Shown here piece after piece: positions 50,853 through 59,640 of a stretch of DNA of 64,000 bases. This stretch comes from Hominenteromicrobium mulieris. Lineage in GTDB: Bacteria; Bacillota; Clostridia; Oscillospirales; Acutalibacteraceae. Below the pieces are notes generated by a model that was not told where the DNA came from, searched no databases, and saw only the letters and a program-made list of their open reading frames with translations. Both the position numbers and the translations under genes were made by a program. The DNA lies in the NCBI RefSeq assembly GCF_020687165.1, contig NZ_JAJEQC010000003.1, one strand, 5' to 3'. Positions within the stretch are counted from its first letter, which is position 1; each line of letters starts with the position of its first letter.

Positions 50853-51200
50853 TCAGAGCTCTACCAGCGCGGAGAGCTGTTTCAAGAGATCAGACAGCGG
50901 CCCCCACAACGCGGCATAGTCCCGCTGTAAGGCTGCGAGTTCTTCGGGATAAATTGCGCCGTAGGTGTTGGCCTGAATTGCCACTTGGTTCAGATTGTTG
51001 GAGCATCGCCGCTGAAGCGAAACCAGCTCACGAACAGGCGAAAGGTCAACATGAAGCACATACCCACTCAGGGCCATTTTCCGCATATAAGCTCCCATGT
51101 TACGGATGCCAGCCTCCGCCATACGTTCTTGAATCAGGGCCTGCTCCGCCTCCGACACCATCACATGAAGATGGATCGGACGGCGGCGTTTCTTTGTCAT
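50853..51200 (-). CDS. mobC: MobC-like mobilization accessory protein
   Basis: A 115-residue relaxosome protein that helps open oriT for the relaxase. The N-terminus KKRRRPIHLHVMVSEAEQAL is a ribbon-helix-helix type DNA-binding region, and the MobC signature YMRKMALSGYVLHVDLSPVRELVSLQRRCSNNLNQVA-like region is present at about residues 38-75 (I cite it by its conserved NNLNQ). It starts on a TGATG-type overlap with the small gene upstream and precedes the relaxase, the usual order. Confidence 0.88.
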   Translation of the reverse strand: MTKKRRRPIHLHVMVSEAEQALIQERMAEAGIRNMGAYMRKMALSGYVLHVDLSPVRELVSLQRRCSNNLNQVAIQANTYGAIYPEELAALQRDYAALWGPLSDLLKQLSALVEL

Positions 51201-51361
51201 CGCTCCTCACGCTCCCGGCTGCGGCAGGCGCGGGGCGGCTCCTTTACTTTATCCAGCGGCTTTTCCTGTTCGTCTACCGGAACAGGGCGCGGCAAATGAA
51301 ATTCACGGTGCAGGCGCAGCGCCTCCAGTACAGACAAATCCTGTTCACGTTTCTTTTCCAT
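51197..51361 (-). CDS. Small conserved-type protein upstream of mobC
   Basis: A 54-residue frame, MEKKREQDLSVLEALRLHRE at its start, with GGAGG six bases before the ATG and its stop overlapping the mobC start by four bases. It is basic and proline-rich, without a recognised domain. Coupling to mobC and the strong ribosome site support a real gene, perhaps a relaxosome accessory. Confidence 0.7.
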   Translation of the reverse strand: MEKKREQDLSVLEALRLHREFHLPRPVPVDEQEKPLDKVKEPPRACRSREREER

Positions 51362-51373
51362 ATACGCACCTCC

Positions 51374-51958
51374 TTATCTATCACCACGGTCAGGCTGCCT
51401 GCGCTGGGGAGCCGGAGCCTCCGAGCCGCGATCTGCCTCCGCCAACTTTGCCGCGTTTTTCATCTGTTCGGCAATCGGACGGGGCCTGTCGGGATTATCA
51501 GGCGCAGGACGCAACTCATAGTCGGATGCCTGCTTTTCCGTCAGCGGACGGGTATAGGTAAGATAGCCCCAAGCCAAGAACGAGCCATTTTCCACCGGGA
51601 TGCGCTGATCGTAATTGAAGATTTCATCCGGCTTGTTATAGGGCGGCTTCGGGAATGTCCCGATGTCCACAGGCCGCTGGGTCGAATAATACTTGTAAAG
51701 ACCGGGAGCCTCGGTCTGCCTGATCCCCACGTTATAAATACGCTGATAGTCCTGCACCCGGTCTGCAAAATCCTGTTCCATCGCGGCACGGTCATTTCCA
51801 TAGTGACCCCATTCGTACTGCCGCTGGCCGTCCTTGTCATCATAGCAGGCCCATGTGACATAGCGGGATGGCGCGGTGGGATGTTCGCCCAATGCAAATC
51901 CACGTCCATTTTCCAGCATAACAGCCTTCAGAATCGAATAGCCTTGATTTTTGTCCAT
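51374..51958 (-). CDS. Conserved element protein of unknown function
   Basis: A 194-residue protein that I cannot assign to a named family. It begins MDKNQGYSILKAVMLENGRG, has WACYDDKDGQRQYEWGHYGN and GSFLAWGYLTYTRPLTEKQA and ends in a charged, disordered tail. It is probably cytoplasmic and of the large-polyvalent-associated or DUF type common in Tn1549-like elements. It lies between a helical protein and the mobC cluster in one operon. Confidence 0.65.
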   Translation of the reverse strand: MDKNQGYSILKAVMLENGRGFALGEHPTAPSRYVTWACYDDKDGQRQYEWGHYGNDRAAMEQDFADRVQDYQRIYNVGIRQTEAPGLYKYYSTQRPVDIGTFPKPPYNKPDEIFNYDQRIPVENGSFLAWGYLTYTRPLTEKQASDYELRPAPDNPDRPRPIAEQMKNAAKLAEADRGSEAPAPQRRQPDRGDR

Positions 51959-51971
51959 AGTACACCTCCCA

Positions 51972-52931
51972 TCATCGAGACATTTCTTTGTTTTCTCTTT
52001 TCACAAACGGCTGGAGCTGATAGGGGCTTGTACCGTCCTCGGGCCGTAGAAAGTCTATCCGGGCCGCAGCACGGATAGCGTTCTGGTTAAGCTGCCGCTG
52101 CCATGCCCCTTGGCTGGGAGCCCACTTAAAGCCGTTGCTTTTCAGTTCCTGCCGCTGATCGGCATCGGGCTTTTCCTCGAAAATAAGCTGCAAACGGTTT
52201 TCAGCCTCGTTGATTTTGGCCTCGCCTCCGGGGAATGTCCAGCCAGCAAACTCGGAGCGGCTGCTCAGTTCCTCAATGCGCTGGCGTACACGGCGGATGT
52301 TGGCGTTGTTGTTGGAAAGCAGATAGGCGGGGTACGGCTTGCTTTTATCCAAGTGCCATGACTGCGCCATATCTGCTTTGAGCTTTTCTGCCTGCTCCGG
52401 CGTAAGCTCCGGGCAGCCGTCCAGCGTTTTGTGTTTCCGAAAATACGCATTGACCGCCTTCATAGTGGCTTGCTGGGACTCCAGCCCCTCCAGCTTTTTT
52501 GTCAGCTTTTCCACGGCCAGATCATCGTCGGCGCTGATCCCGCCCATACCAACAGAGCGGATTTTATCAAGCAGCTTTGAAATCTCCGCATACTCTCCAT
52601 AGTTGCGATCCCGGGCGGCGTTCTGCTTGTGCTTTTTTGCCACAGGGAAATTGCCGCCCCCGGAGATCAGAATAGAGGGCACCCGGGCATCAATCACATT
52701 GCGTTCATTCAGATTTTCCGCAAGTTTCCGGGCATAGCGATCCACCAGCGCGTCAATCTTATCATGGTACATGGGATCGACACGGGCTTTCTGGCGTTCC
52801 GCCGCTGCATACGCTTCATCGACCATTGCCCGGTAGCCCGCCGTAGCGGAGCCCGGCTGATAGTCAGAAAAGCTGTTCATATCTTTTGCCCGCTTTGCGG
52901 CTTCTTCATTGATCGGATAATATTTCGGCAT
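51972..52931 (-). CDS. Helical conserved element protein
   Basis: A 319-residue mostly helical protein beginning MPKYYPINEEAAKRAKDMNS. It has long charged helices at residues 40-200 (AEISKLLDKIRSVG, DLAVEKLTKKLEGLESQQAT) and a C-terminal domain with GFKWAPSQGAWQRQLNQNAI. It resembles DUF3560/LPD-type proteins that occur in the relaxase clusters of Clostridia elements, but the family cannot be fixed without a search. GGAGG is three to eight bases from ATG 52931, and a palindrome copy lies just upstream. Confidence 0.7.
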   Translation of the reverse strand: MPKYYPINEEAAKRAKDMNSFSDYQPGSATAGYRAMVDEAYAAAERQKARVDPMYHDKIDALVDRYARKLAENLNERNVIDARVPSILISGGGNFPVAKKHKQNAARDRNYGEYAEISKLLDKIRSVGMGGISADDDLAVEKLTKKLEGLESQQATMKAVNAYFRKHKTLDGCPELTPEQAEKLKADMAQSWHLDKSKPYPAYLLSNNNANIRRVRQRIEELSSRSEFAGWTFPGGEAKINEAENRLQLIFEEKPDADQRQELKSNGFKWAPSQGAWQRQLNQNAIRAAARIDFLRPEDGTSPYQLQPFVKRENKEMSR

Positions 52932-52957
52932 AGTACCTCCTTCCACAAAAGCCGGAA

Positions 52958-52980
52958 CTTTGGGACAAATTGTCCCAAAG
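52958..52980. repeat. Element 2 palindrome, copy 6
   Basis: CTTTGGGACA and TGTCCCAAAG around AAT, a perfect palindrome, 27 bases upstream of the helical protein's start. Confidence 0.92.
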
Positions 52981-53110
52981 CCCCGGCAGCTAAAATGTTG
53001 ACAGCATCTCACGAAAACAGGGGCGGACGTAGAAACATACGCCTCCCGCAGAAAAGGGCCTTAAAAAGCCTTGTCACAGGCGGGTTTGGGGTGTCCTAAT
53101 TGTCAACACA

Positions 53111-53464
53111 TCAGCCCCGCTTTTTTCGCATATATTCCCGCTGCTGTCTGCGGTGTGCCGTCTTTGCACAGGCCGCCGAACAATAGGTTTGCCGTCCATC
53201 AGGAGCCACGGCTCTGCCGCATACCGGGCAAGTCTTGAAATCCGGCCTTGGCCCCTCTGTCAGCAACGCAGCCTCCAGCGCCGGATCAAGGGGCAGAACT
53301 GCCTCGCGGAAGTAGCGGCAATAAGCCCCCGTCCAGCATTTTCCAAACATATAGCACTCGCAATCCAGCGGCAGGCAGCCGCAGTCCCGGTCATAGTTGG
53401 CACACCATTTTGACACCAGCCTGCGGATTGCCGCTTTTTCTGTCCGGGTCAGTTCTCGGCCCAC
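53111..53464 (-). CDS. Cysteine-rich VLP-domain protein
   Basis: A 117-residue protein with nine or so cysteines, matching the Cys_rich_VLP family of conjugative elements. Landmarks are RRLVSKWCANYDRDCGCLPL, DCECYMFGKCWTGAYCRYF, and a C-terminal zinc-ribbon-like FKTCPVCGRAV with TYCSAACAKTAHRRQ. GTG 53464 follows GGGAGG at seven bases. It starts four bases after the small Cys-rich gene upstream. Its function is unknown. Confidence 0.8.
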   Translation of the reverse strand: MGRELTRTEKAAIRRLVSKWCANYDRDCGCLPLDCECYMFGKCWTGAYCRYFREAVLPLDPALEAALLTEGPRPDFKTCPVCGRAVAPDGRQTYCSAACAKTAHRRQQREYMRKKRG

Positions 53465-53468
53465 AGCA

Positions 53469-53612
53469 TCACCTCCCGTTGCCCGGTGGTTTGAGCTGCT
53501 CCCGGTAGCAGAACACGCAGCCAATCCCGCGCCAGTAAGGGCAGCCGTCACAACGGGAGCCCTTCGGCGGCAGGCTGGGCGGCATACCCTTAAAGTAGCT
53601 TTTTTCTTTCAT
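53469..53612 (-). CDS. 47-residue cysteine-rich protein
   Basis: A small frame, MKEKSYFKGMPPSLPPKGSR at its start, followed by CDGCPYWRGIGCVFCYREQL, four cysteines in two CxxC-like pairs that could bind zinc. GAGGG lies upstream and the next cysteine-rich gene starts four bases after its stop, so the pair is co-translated. No family is recognised. Confidence 0.65.
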   Translation of the reverse strand: MKEKSYFKGMPPSLPPKGSRCDGCPYWRGIGCVFCYREQLKPPGNGR

Positions 53613-53641
53613 AAATCCCTCATAGGGGTTATTTGTAAATC

Positions 53642-54391
53642 TCATTCATTATCCTCGCTTTCGGTATCGTCCTCGTCCCAAGGCGGCCCATCGTCCTCGG
53701 AATCGTCATAATCAGCCAGTTCCTCACTGTAATCTTCTTCGGGTACAGCAGCTTTTTCATGCTTCGGGCGGTAAATTTTGAAGTACCAGCCTGCACCGCC
53801 ACCCAGAACAGCCACTGCCAAAATCAGCAGAAGCGTCCCGGTATTGCTTTTCTGCTGGGGCTCGGGTTCCGGCTCCTCCGCAGGTTCCGTCACCGGAGCG
53901 GGTTCGGGAGCTGTGCCAGCACACTCGGTCATGTTGACCGCGCAGACCTCGCAATCCGTATGGATGGCTCCGGGCGCACATTTTTCTGTGCAGGAGCAGG
54001 CCGGAAGTTCTCCGCCAGCGGCCTCCAGTGCCGCCAGCAGATCGGCTTCATCCACCATGTTCAAAAAGTATGTGTGATACTGTTCGCCGTCCTCGTCCAC
54101 AGGCTTGTCATAGTCAATGACAATGTAAAAGGTGTTGCCGCCGCTGGTTTCCACCGTGATGAACTGTTTGTTGGTTGCGGCATCGTAGAGCAGATCGCGG
54201 GTCACAAGGTTTCCATCCTCCGAAAAGCCCTCGCCCGGGGTAATGGTAGGCGCTGGCTCCGGGGCCGGAGTTTCTTCCACAACAGGCGGTTCCTCATTCC
54301 CGCCGTCCGAATAGGCATAGGCCGGGATTGCAAAGCCGCATAAAAGAACGGCGGAGCAAAGCCCCGCCGCCAACATACGAAAGTGTTTCAT
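53642..54391 (-). CDS. DUF4366 (CD1107-type) membrane-anchored element protein
   Basis: A 249-residue extracellular protein with a signal peptide (MKHFRMLAAGLCSAVLLCGF), a Pro/Glu/Val-rich linker, a DUF4366 domain (GNLVTRDLLYDAATNKQFIT, FYIVIDYDKPVDEDGEQYHT, FLNMVDEADLLAALEA), a CSCTEKC cluster and a C-terminal helix (GTLLLILAVAVLGGGAGWYF) with an acidic tail. The family is conserved in Tn1549/CTn elements and presumably helps the mating channel at the cell surface. It is in the conjugation operon two bases after the DUF4315 gene. Confidence 0.88.
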   Translation of the reverse strand: MKHFRMLAAGLCSAVLLCGFAIPAYAYSDGGNEEPPVVEETPAPEPAPTITPGEGFSEDGNLVTRDLLYDAATNKQFITVETSGGNTFYIVIDYDKPVDEDGEQYHTYFLNMVDEADLLAALEAAGGELPACSCTEKCAPGAIHTDCEVCAVNMTECAGTAPEPAPVTEPAEEPEPEPQQKSNTGTLLLILAVAVLGGGAGWYFKIYRPKHEKAAVPEEDYSEELADYDDSEDDGPPWDEDDTESEDNE

Positions 54392-54393
54392 AT

Positions 54394-54645
54394 TCAGTTT
54401 TCCTCCTTTTCTTCTTCGGACTTCGGGACACTTTGTCCCAAAGTACCACCGTCCTTCAGCTTCTCAAACAGCAGCGGGAGCTCCGTAAGGGAAATGCTCA
54501 TGCCGCGCACAATGTCCACGATCTCGCTGTTTTCTGCCTCCAGCTTTTTCTGTTCCAGTTCCTTGAGCCGGGCCTGCTGTTCACTGATTTTGGCCTTGAC
54601 CTTATCAATCTCGGCCTGAATTTTCATGCTTTTGGTAGTTGCCAT
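54394..54645 (-). CDS. DUF4315 family protein, C-terminus built from a palindrome copy
   Basis: An 83-residue coiled-coil protein: MATTKSMKIQAEIDKVKAKI, ISEQQARLKELEQKKLEAE, then EIVDIVRGMSISLTELPLLF. The family is a constant of Tn1549-like conjugation operons. AGGAGG precedes the ATG. The final residues, TLGQSVPKSEEEK, come from reading palindrome copy 7 (54,421-54,443), so the site has been incorporated into the reading frame without a stop. Confidence 0.88.
   Translation of the reverse strand: MATTKSMKIQAEIDKVKAKISEQQARLKELEQKKLEAENSEIVDIVRGMSISLTELPLLFEKLKDGGTLGQSVPKSEEEKEEN
54421..54443. repeat. Element 2 palindrome, copy 7 (inside the DUF4315 gene)
   Basis: CTTCGGGACA and TGTCCCAAAG around CTT, in the last codons of the DUF4315 gene, encoding LGQSVPK. 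Confidence 0.92.
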
Positions 54646-54659
54646 TTCAAAACCTCCTG

Positions 54660-56378
54660 TCACGGTAAACGCCCGTAGGCGTAAAAATGAGATTGCCAGT
54701 AGCTTGTATTCAAGTTTGCGTAGCCGATGGGATCTCCGCAATGCAGCATTTTCCCGTCACCGACATAAATCCCGCAATGACTCACGCCCGGAGTATCATA
54801 GGTGCCTTTGAAGAACACCAGATCACCGGGTTTTGGAGAACTGGTCGGCGTACAGATGTTATAGAGCCCTTGGGCTCCCAGCCTGCCCACATTCCAGCCG
54901 GAGTGATTGATGACCCACGAAACGTAGCCCGAGCAATCAAAGAAAGTGGCGGGAGAACTGCCGCCCCACACATAGGGATAGCCGATATATTTCTGCGCCT
55001 CGGCAAGCATCGCGGCAAAGGTTTCATCGTCCAGATATTCTCCGGGCACTTCGTAATCACCGGGTTTCCCGGTAATATACTTGTTCACATAGGGAGAATC
55101 TGGGAACAGATCGGGGCGGTTTCCCAGCGTTGCCATATAGATGGCATACCGTGAAAGCTGCTCCTCGCTCATGACATATACGGGCACATGGGATAAATCA
55201 AAGTTCTCCAGCGTGACCGTACAGATGTAATAGTCGTAAGGCACCTGATAGGTGTCCGTATGGGAGTTGCCGTCCGCGTCCGTCCATGTGTCGGTTTCCG
55301 TGCGATACCGGGTTTCCACCACTACATCCTCCGTGAGAATGTACTGGCGGTCAAACAGCATTTGCAGCGTTCCCTGTACTTCGTCTATTGTCCATTGCCC
55401 CTCATGGAGCGCACACAAAAGAGAAAGCAGCACATAGGGGTCATGTTCGATTTCGTCCAGATCGAAGTGGTATTCGTCATAGTCATGGGTGCTTTCATAG
55501 GTGTCCAGATAATGCTGCAAATCATCTTCCAGCGCACAGTAGGCAGCTTCGGCGGCCAGCATATCCCGATCCTCGCAAGGATAGGTGCTGGCCCCTAATG
55601 CACCGGCCCCGGCGTTCCCCAGCATAAGCATGGTAGAGGAACAGGACTGCATAGCAAACAGGAGTAACACACAGAGCACCGCAACCACGGCACCTGCGGG
55701 ATGACTTTTGACAAATTCCACTGCCCGGGCGATCAGGCGCTCTGTGGCTGTGGCAGTTTTCCCAGCCGCAGCCGCGCCCTGCTTTGCAGCTTCCTTTGCC
55801 TGCTTGCGGTATTGCCTGCGAAGCCGTTGCTTTTGCCAGTAGCGGGTAAGGGCATTTTTCGTCAGCTCCGGGTGCTCCTGTGCGGCGGTGTGAAAATGGT
55901 AGTCCGCCGTGTATTTGGTATAGCGGGCCTCGGCCTTGCGTACCACTTTTGCCGGATGTTCCCGGACTTTACGGCGCACAAAGCGGGAGCCGTGCCGCAG
56001 CGCGGTTTCTCCCACAAGCTCAGAACGGTGTGCGCCTTCTGTGCCGACATTTTCCTGTTCCACTTCAAAAATCTTGCCATGCACGAAGCTGTGAACGGAA
56101 CCACTGGCAACACGGCCTATGCGTTTTACCGGGCCGGGCTTTTTCGGCGGCTTTTGCTTTGCCAGCTTCTCCCGGGCCTGTTCCAGTTTTTCGCCTTGGG
56201 ACTCCATGTGGAGCTTTGCCGCCGCAGCCTGTTCCTGCTGGCTCTTTTTGCGGAACTTGGACTTCGGGACACTTTGTCCCGAAGTGTCGGAAGCCTCCGG
56301 CCCGGGCTGTTCCCCGTCAGGGGCGTGGGCGATCTGCGACCAAGCCTCCTCCTTGGCCTTATTCGTTTTTCGTTTCAT
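54660..56378 (-). CDS. NlpC/P60-type cell wall hydrolase of the conjugation system
   Basis: A 572-residue bitopic peptidoglycan hydrolase. Residues 1-220 are basic and cytoplasmic, including an SGQSVPK stretch near residue 33 from palindrome copy 8. A membrane helix lies at about 225-245 (AGAVVAVLCVLLLFAMQSCS). A middle region covers 260-430 and the C-terminal NlpC/P60 domain shows YPYVWGGSSPATFFDCSGYV (catalytic Cys, about 480), GDLVFFKGTYDTPGVSHCGI (His) and GKMLHCGDP. It parallels the CHAP protein of element 1. It overlaps the VirB4 gene by 20 bases. Confidence 0.9.
   Translation of the reverse strand: MKRKTNKAKEEAWSQIAHAPDGEQPGPEASDTSGQSVPKSKFRKKSQQEQAAAAKLHMESQGEKLEQAREKLAKQKPPKKPGPVKRIGRVASGSVHSFVHGKIFEVEQENVGTEGAHRSELVGETALRHGSRFVRRKVREHPAKVVRKAEARYTKYTADYHFHTAAQEHPELTKNALTRYWQKQRLRRQYRKQAKEAAKQGAAAAGKTATATERLIARAVEFVKSHPAGAVVAVLCVLLLFAMQSCSSTMLMLGNAGAGALGASTYPCEDRDMLAAEAAYCALEDDLQHYLDTYESTHDYDEYHFDLDEIEHDPYVLLSLLCALHEGQWTIDEVQGTLQMLFDRQYILTEDVVVETRYRTETDTWTDADGNSHTDTYQVPYDYYICTVTLENFDLSHVPVYVMSEEQLSRYAIYMATLGNRPDLFPDSPYVNKYITGKPGDYEVPGEYLDDETFAAMLAEAQKYIGYPYVWGGSSPATFFDCSGYVSWVINHSGWNVGRLGAQGLYNICTPTSSPKPGDLVFFKGTYDTPGVSHCGIYVGDGKMLHCGDPIGYANLNTSYWQSHFYAYGRLP
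56262..56284. repeat. Element 2 palindrome, copy 8 (inside the hydrolase gene)
   Basis: CTTCGGGACA and TGTCCCGAAG around CTT, a perfect 10-bp arm palindrome about 30 codons into the hydrolase gene, encoding SGQSVPK. Confidence 0.93.
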
Positions 56379-58719
56379 TCTTCATATCCTCCGGGCGGGT
56401 AGTCAGCAGGCCATAGATTTCTCCGCGAGGGAACCGATCCACAAACGGGATGGTCACATTTCCATAGAACAACAGGCCCTCGCCGGAATTGCTGTGTGTG
56501 ATATAGGAAAGCTGGTGCTCGGAAATACCGAGCTGTTTTGCCAGAATGGTACGGTCACTCTGCGCCTGCGAAAGCAGGATCATAAAATCCGTGTTATCCA
56601 GAATGTTCTCGATTTCCCGGCTGGCCAAAAGGTCTTTGACGTTCTGCGTTAAAGCAGACGGCACACATCCTTTTTTACGCAGCATTTTCCAGACCGCTAC
56701 AAAGTAGCTGGCCGTCAGCGGATCGCGGAGCAGAATATGAAACTCGTCAAAGTAGCACCAAGTCGCCGCGCCCTCGTGGAAGTTCTGATCCACCGCCTGC
56801 GAAACAAATTCATTTGTGATGTGCATTGCAATCTTTCTAAGATTTTCGCCCATGTTTTTCAGAACGATGCACACTACACGGCTGTCCGTTTTGACGTTGG
56901 TAGGATGGTTAAAAAGATTGAGGGAGCCTGTGCAATAAAGCTCTAAGGCAGTTGCCACGCGCCGGGCCTCGGGCTCCGGCTGGCGTAAAAGTTCCTCATA
57001 TAAATCCTGCAACAGCGGTGTTTTTGCGGTTTCCAGTCCGAGCGCCTGCTCCCGATACACCAAACGCACACAGCGGTCAATGACCGTCTTTTCAATGGGC
57101 TGCAAACCTTCCTTGCCGCCAACCACCAGCTCGCACAGGGACAAAAGAAAATCCGCCTTCATGGAAAGTGGGCTTTCTCCGGCAGCCATATTGAGCTCCA
57201 CATCCATCGGATTGAGGTGGTGCGGGCTGTCCGGGGCAATCTCGATCACCTGGCCGCCCAGCCTTCGCACCAGCGGCGCATATTCGCCCATCGGGTCAAC
57301 CACGATGATCCGATCCTGCGGGATGGTGAGAAACACATTCAAGAGCTCACGCTTTGCAGCAAAGCTCTTGCCGGAGCCCGTAGAACCCAAATACATCCCG
57401 TTTGCCGACTTCAGCTTTTTGCGGTCAGCCATGATGACATTGTGAGAAAGTGCGTTCATGCCATAGTAGAGGGCCTGCCCCGCCATGCGGAGCTCCCTTG
57501 TCATAAAGGGGATAAAGATGGCTGTGGAACTGGTTGTCATACCGCGCTGGATTTCTACCTCGTTGTAACCAAGGGCCAACGAGGAAACAAAGCCCTGTTC
57601 CTGTTGCCAGTCCAGACGGCGCAGAGCGCAGTTGTATTTCTGCGCGATACCGCCCACGGTAAACACATCGTTTTCCAGCCGCTGGCGGTTAGAAGCAAGG
57701 TTTACCACCGTAAAGGTCAGCAGAAACATTCGCTCATTGCGGGATTGCAAATCAGCCAAAAGCTCCGCTGCGTCCTTGCTGAATGTGATCAGGTCAGGGG
57801 GAAGAATATCCGGGTCATAGCCGGAGCGCACAGCCTTTCTCTGTTCCTCCACTTTCATTTTTCCGATGTCCGAGATTTTCCCCTTGATGGTCTTAATTGC
57901 CTTGAGCTGATCCACGGTCTGAATGTGCATGGTCACGGTCATTTCCGCATCCAGCTCCAAGATTTCCGCCAGCAACTTATCCGAAAGCTCCGATGCCATA
58001 ATCTGCAAGTAGGACACCGCGCCCCAATACTGGCCGATACGGAATGTTCGGGACTGGCGGAAGTCGAGACTGTCCGGGGCAATAAAGTCTTTTGTGCCGA
58101 GCCCGGTCTGCGGAATGTCTTTCCACGAAAAGCGGAACGCCTCGCGGCTCCCCGGATGCATCTGGCTATGAAGCAGCGCAAGGCGGGCCCGCCCGTCCAT
58201 AGGCTCCGAGGGAACGCCCAGCCGCTTAAAGTTTCCCATGACATCAGCCTCCACACGCTCCAGTCGGGGCCGTGCCTCCGCAATCCCCTCGGCGGGTATG
58301 CCAAAGGTGATGTATTTTGAGCGCTCAATACCGTTGTTGCTTTTGGCAATCTGATTTTTCAGCATCCCGGTAAACTCGTTCCGGACGCTGTTATAGTTGT
58401 CATCCGCTTTCGGGATATTGACTTGATAGCGGCTGCGGGAATGAGAACGGCGGTTGATAAAGGAAAGCTGGAACGGCAGCGAACTGTCAAAGTAGTTGAG
58501 GAATGAGCTCCATCCGCTGAATATGGCGGTCTGATCCTCGGTGGATGCCACGGAGTAATTGATGTCCTCATATTCCACGGTTTTTGTATAGAGCCCGCCC
58601 GGGAGCTTGCACACACCGTCCGGGTGCATGGACAGATACGGGATTGTCTGTTGGGCAGACAGGGTCGCCCGGCCTTTACCCTTGGCGGCGGCTCCGTTTT
58701 TCTTCTTTGTGTTTTTCAA
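56359..58719 (-). CDS. VirB4/TraE-type conjugation ATPase
   Basis: A 786-residue motor ATPase that energises the type IV secretion channel. Walker A is GMYLGSTGSGKSFAAKR at about residue 435, Walker B lies in TWCYFDEFHILLRD at about 655, and motifs DNTDFMILLSQAQSDRTILA and YITHSNSGEGLLFYGNVTIP are near the end. The start is TTG 58719, seven bases after GGAGG. It overlaps PrgI upstream by 44 bases and the hydrolase downstream by 20, so the operon is tight. It is complete, unlike the VirB4 fragment of element 1. Confidence 0.93.
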   Translation of the reverse strand: MKNTKKKNGAAAKGKGRATLSAQQTIPYLSMHPDGVCKLPGGLYTKTVEYEDINYSVASTEDQTAIFSGWSSFLNYFDSSLPFQLSFINRRSHSRSRYQVNIPKADDNYNSVRNEFTGMLKNQIAKSNNGIERSKYITFGIPAEGIAEARPRLERVEADVMGNFKRLGVPSEPMDGRARLALLHSQMHPGSREAFRFSWKDIPQTGLGTKDFIAPDSLDFRQSRTFRIGQYWGAVSYLQIMASELSDKLLAEILELDAEMTVTMHIQTVDQLKAIKTIKGKISDIGKMKVEEQRKAVRSGYDPDILPPDLITFSKDAAELLADLQSRNERMFLLTFTVVNLASNRQRLENDVFTVGGIAQKYNCALRRLDWQQEQGFVSSLALGYNEVEIQRGMTTSSTAIFIPFMTRELRMAGQALYYGMNALSHNVIMADRKKLKSANGMYLGSTGSGKSFAAKRELLNVFLTIPQDRIIVVDPMGEYAPLVRRLGGQVIEIAPDSPHHLNPMDVELNMAAGESPLSMKADFLLSLCELVVGGKEGLQPIEKTVIDRCVRLVYREQALGLETAKTPLLQDLYEELLRQPEPEARRVATALELYCTGSLNLFNHPTNVKTDSRVVCIVLKNMGENLRKIAMHITNEFVSQAVDQNFHEGAATWCYFDEFHILLRDPLTASYFVAVWKMLRKKGCVPSALTQNVKDLLASREIENILDNTDFMILLSQAQSDRTILAKQLGISEHQLSYITHSNSGEGLLFYGNVTIPFVDRFPRGEIYGLLTTRPEDMKNETKNE

Positions 58720-59065
58720 TCACATCCTCCTTTCCAGCACCCGGCCCGGCAAAGGGCGCATAAATGTTTTCGGTTCGGTAGGCCCTGATCCCCGGCCTTA
58801 GAAACTTGGCCCGGATGATGTTTCGCACAACCTTTTCAAAGGGCAAGCCGTCCTTTTCATACATCGCCAGCAGGAACGCCGGGAGCATAATTCCCAGCAT
58901 GAGAAACATCGCCCCGGTATTGCCGAGGGTGCCACGGGTCAGCAGATAAGCCGGAATCCCCACCGCGCCCGCGCTGCCGAAGCAGACAAGCTGGCGTTTG
59001 GTGAGGTTGAAAGCCATCTTTGTTTTGATTTTGGATAAATCGTTTGGTACGTTTACATAGGGCAT
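58676..59065 (-). CDS. PrgI-family conjugation membrane protein
   Basis: A 129-residue protein with two membrane helices (QLVCFGSAGAVGIPAYLLTR and NTGAMFLMLGIMLPAFLLAM), typical of PrgI/TcpB-like partners that dock VirB4 to the membrane. It begins MPYVNVPNDLSKIKTKMAFN. AAAGGAG lies seven bases before the ATG. The gene order PrgI-VirB4-hydrolase is the standard of this element class. Confidence 0.88.
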   Translation of the reverse strand: MPYVNVPNDLSKIKTKMAFNLTKRQLVCFGSAGAVGIPAYLLTRGTLGNTGAMFLMLGIMLPAFLLAMYEKDGLPFEKVVRNIIRAKFLRPGIRAYRTENIYAPFAGPGAGKEDVIEKHKEEKRSRRQG

Positions 59066-59068
59066 AGA

Positions 59069-59638
59069 TCACACTCCTTTCTGCACTTCGGGACAATGTG
59101 TCCCAAAGTCCGGGATGGTTGGTGTTACTTCATTCCCCCATACAGCCCAACCGGGCGGGGTCTGCCTGGCAAAGAGCTCCACGCGGGGCAGATCGCCCAT
59201 CAGGGAAATAATTTTGTCGCGGGCCTCGTCCGGCTTTTTGCTGTGGGCCTCAATCGGGGAAACGATAAATTGATGGATGTTGGCAGCCTGCCGCTTTGGA
59301 TGTCCCTTGGTTGCCAGCAGACAGATTTCTGCATTGCCCCTTGTCCAGAAGCCAAGGCCGTAAAACCAGCTATCCGCCTTCTTGTTCTTTTTCAGCCAGA
59401 TGAAAGCAACGCTTTTGTAGGTGAAGCCCCAAGCCTCGATCAGCCGGAGCGCCTCCGGGAGCTGCGGGAAAGTGGCCCATAAAAAGAGTGCGCTGTCCGG
59501 GGCTGCAAGATTAGCCACAGGCAACGCACATAAATCCTCAATGCTCATAGTGGGATAATGATTTTCCGCCGCGCCCTGTACTTTCTTAGCCGAGTAGCGC
59601 CAAGGGGGATCGGCGTAAATGATAGAATACTGCTGGAT
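59069..59638 (-). CDS. MT-A70-family DNA methyltransferase, start codon apparently ATC
   Basis: An adenine N6 methyltransferase of about 189 residues that may protect the element from restriction. The catalytic DPPW is in IIYADPPWRYSAKK near residue 12; MSIEDLCALPVANLAAPDSA and RGNAEICLLATKGHPKRQAA follow. Translation should start at codons ATC CAG CAG TAT, with GAAAGGAG about seven bases upstream, where relatives have ATG. Later in-frame ATG 59548 would skip the DPPW motif. The C-terminus reads DFGTHCPEV from palindrome copy 9. Confidence 0.82.
   Translation of the reverse strand: MQQYSIIYADPPWRYSAKKVQGAAENHYPTMSIEDLCALPVANLAAPDSALFLWATFPQLPEALRLIEAWGFTYKSVAFIWLKKNKKADSWFYGLGFWTRGNAEICLLATKGHPKRQAANIHQFIVSPIEAHSKKPDEARDKIISLMGDLPRVELFARQTPPGWAVWGNEVTPTIPDFGTHCPEVQKGV
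59086..59108. repeat. Element 2 palindrome, copy 9 (3' end of the MT-A70 gene)
   Basis: CTTCGGGACA and TGTCCCAAAG around ATG, in the last codons of the methyltransferase gene, 21 bases before the PrgI start. Confidence 0.9.
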
Positions 59639-59640
59639 AA

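Noticed and set aside
50954..52078. 374-codon forward frame opposite the MobC region
   Set aside because: Antisense to three well-supported element genes with strong ribosome sites.
57217..58320. 367-codon forward frame opposite virB4
   Set aside because: Antisense shadow of the VirB4 gene, lacking start signals.
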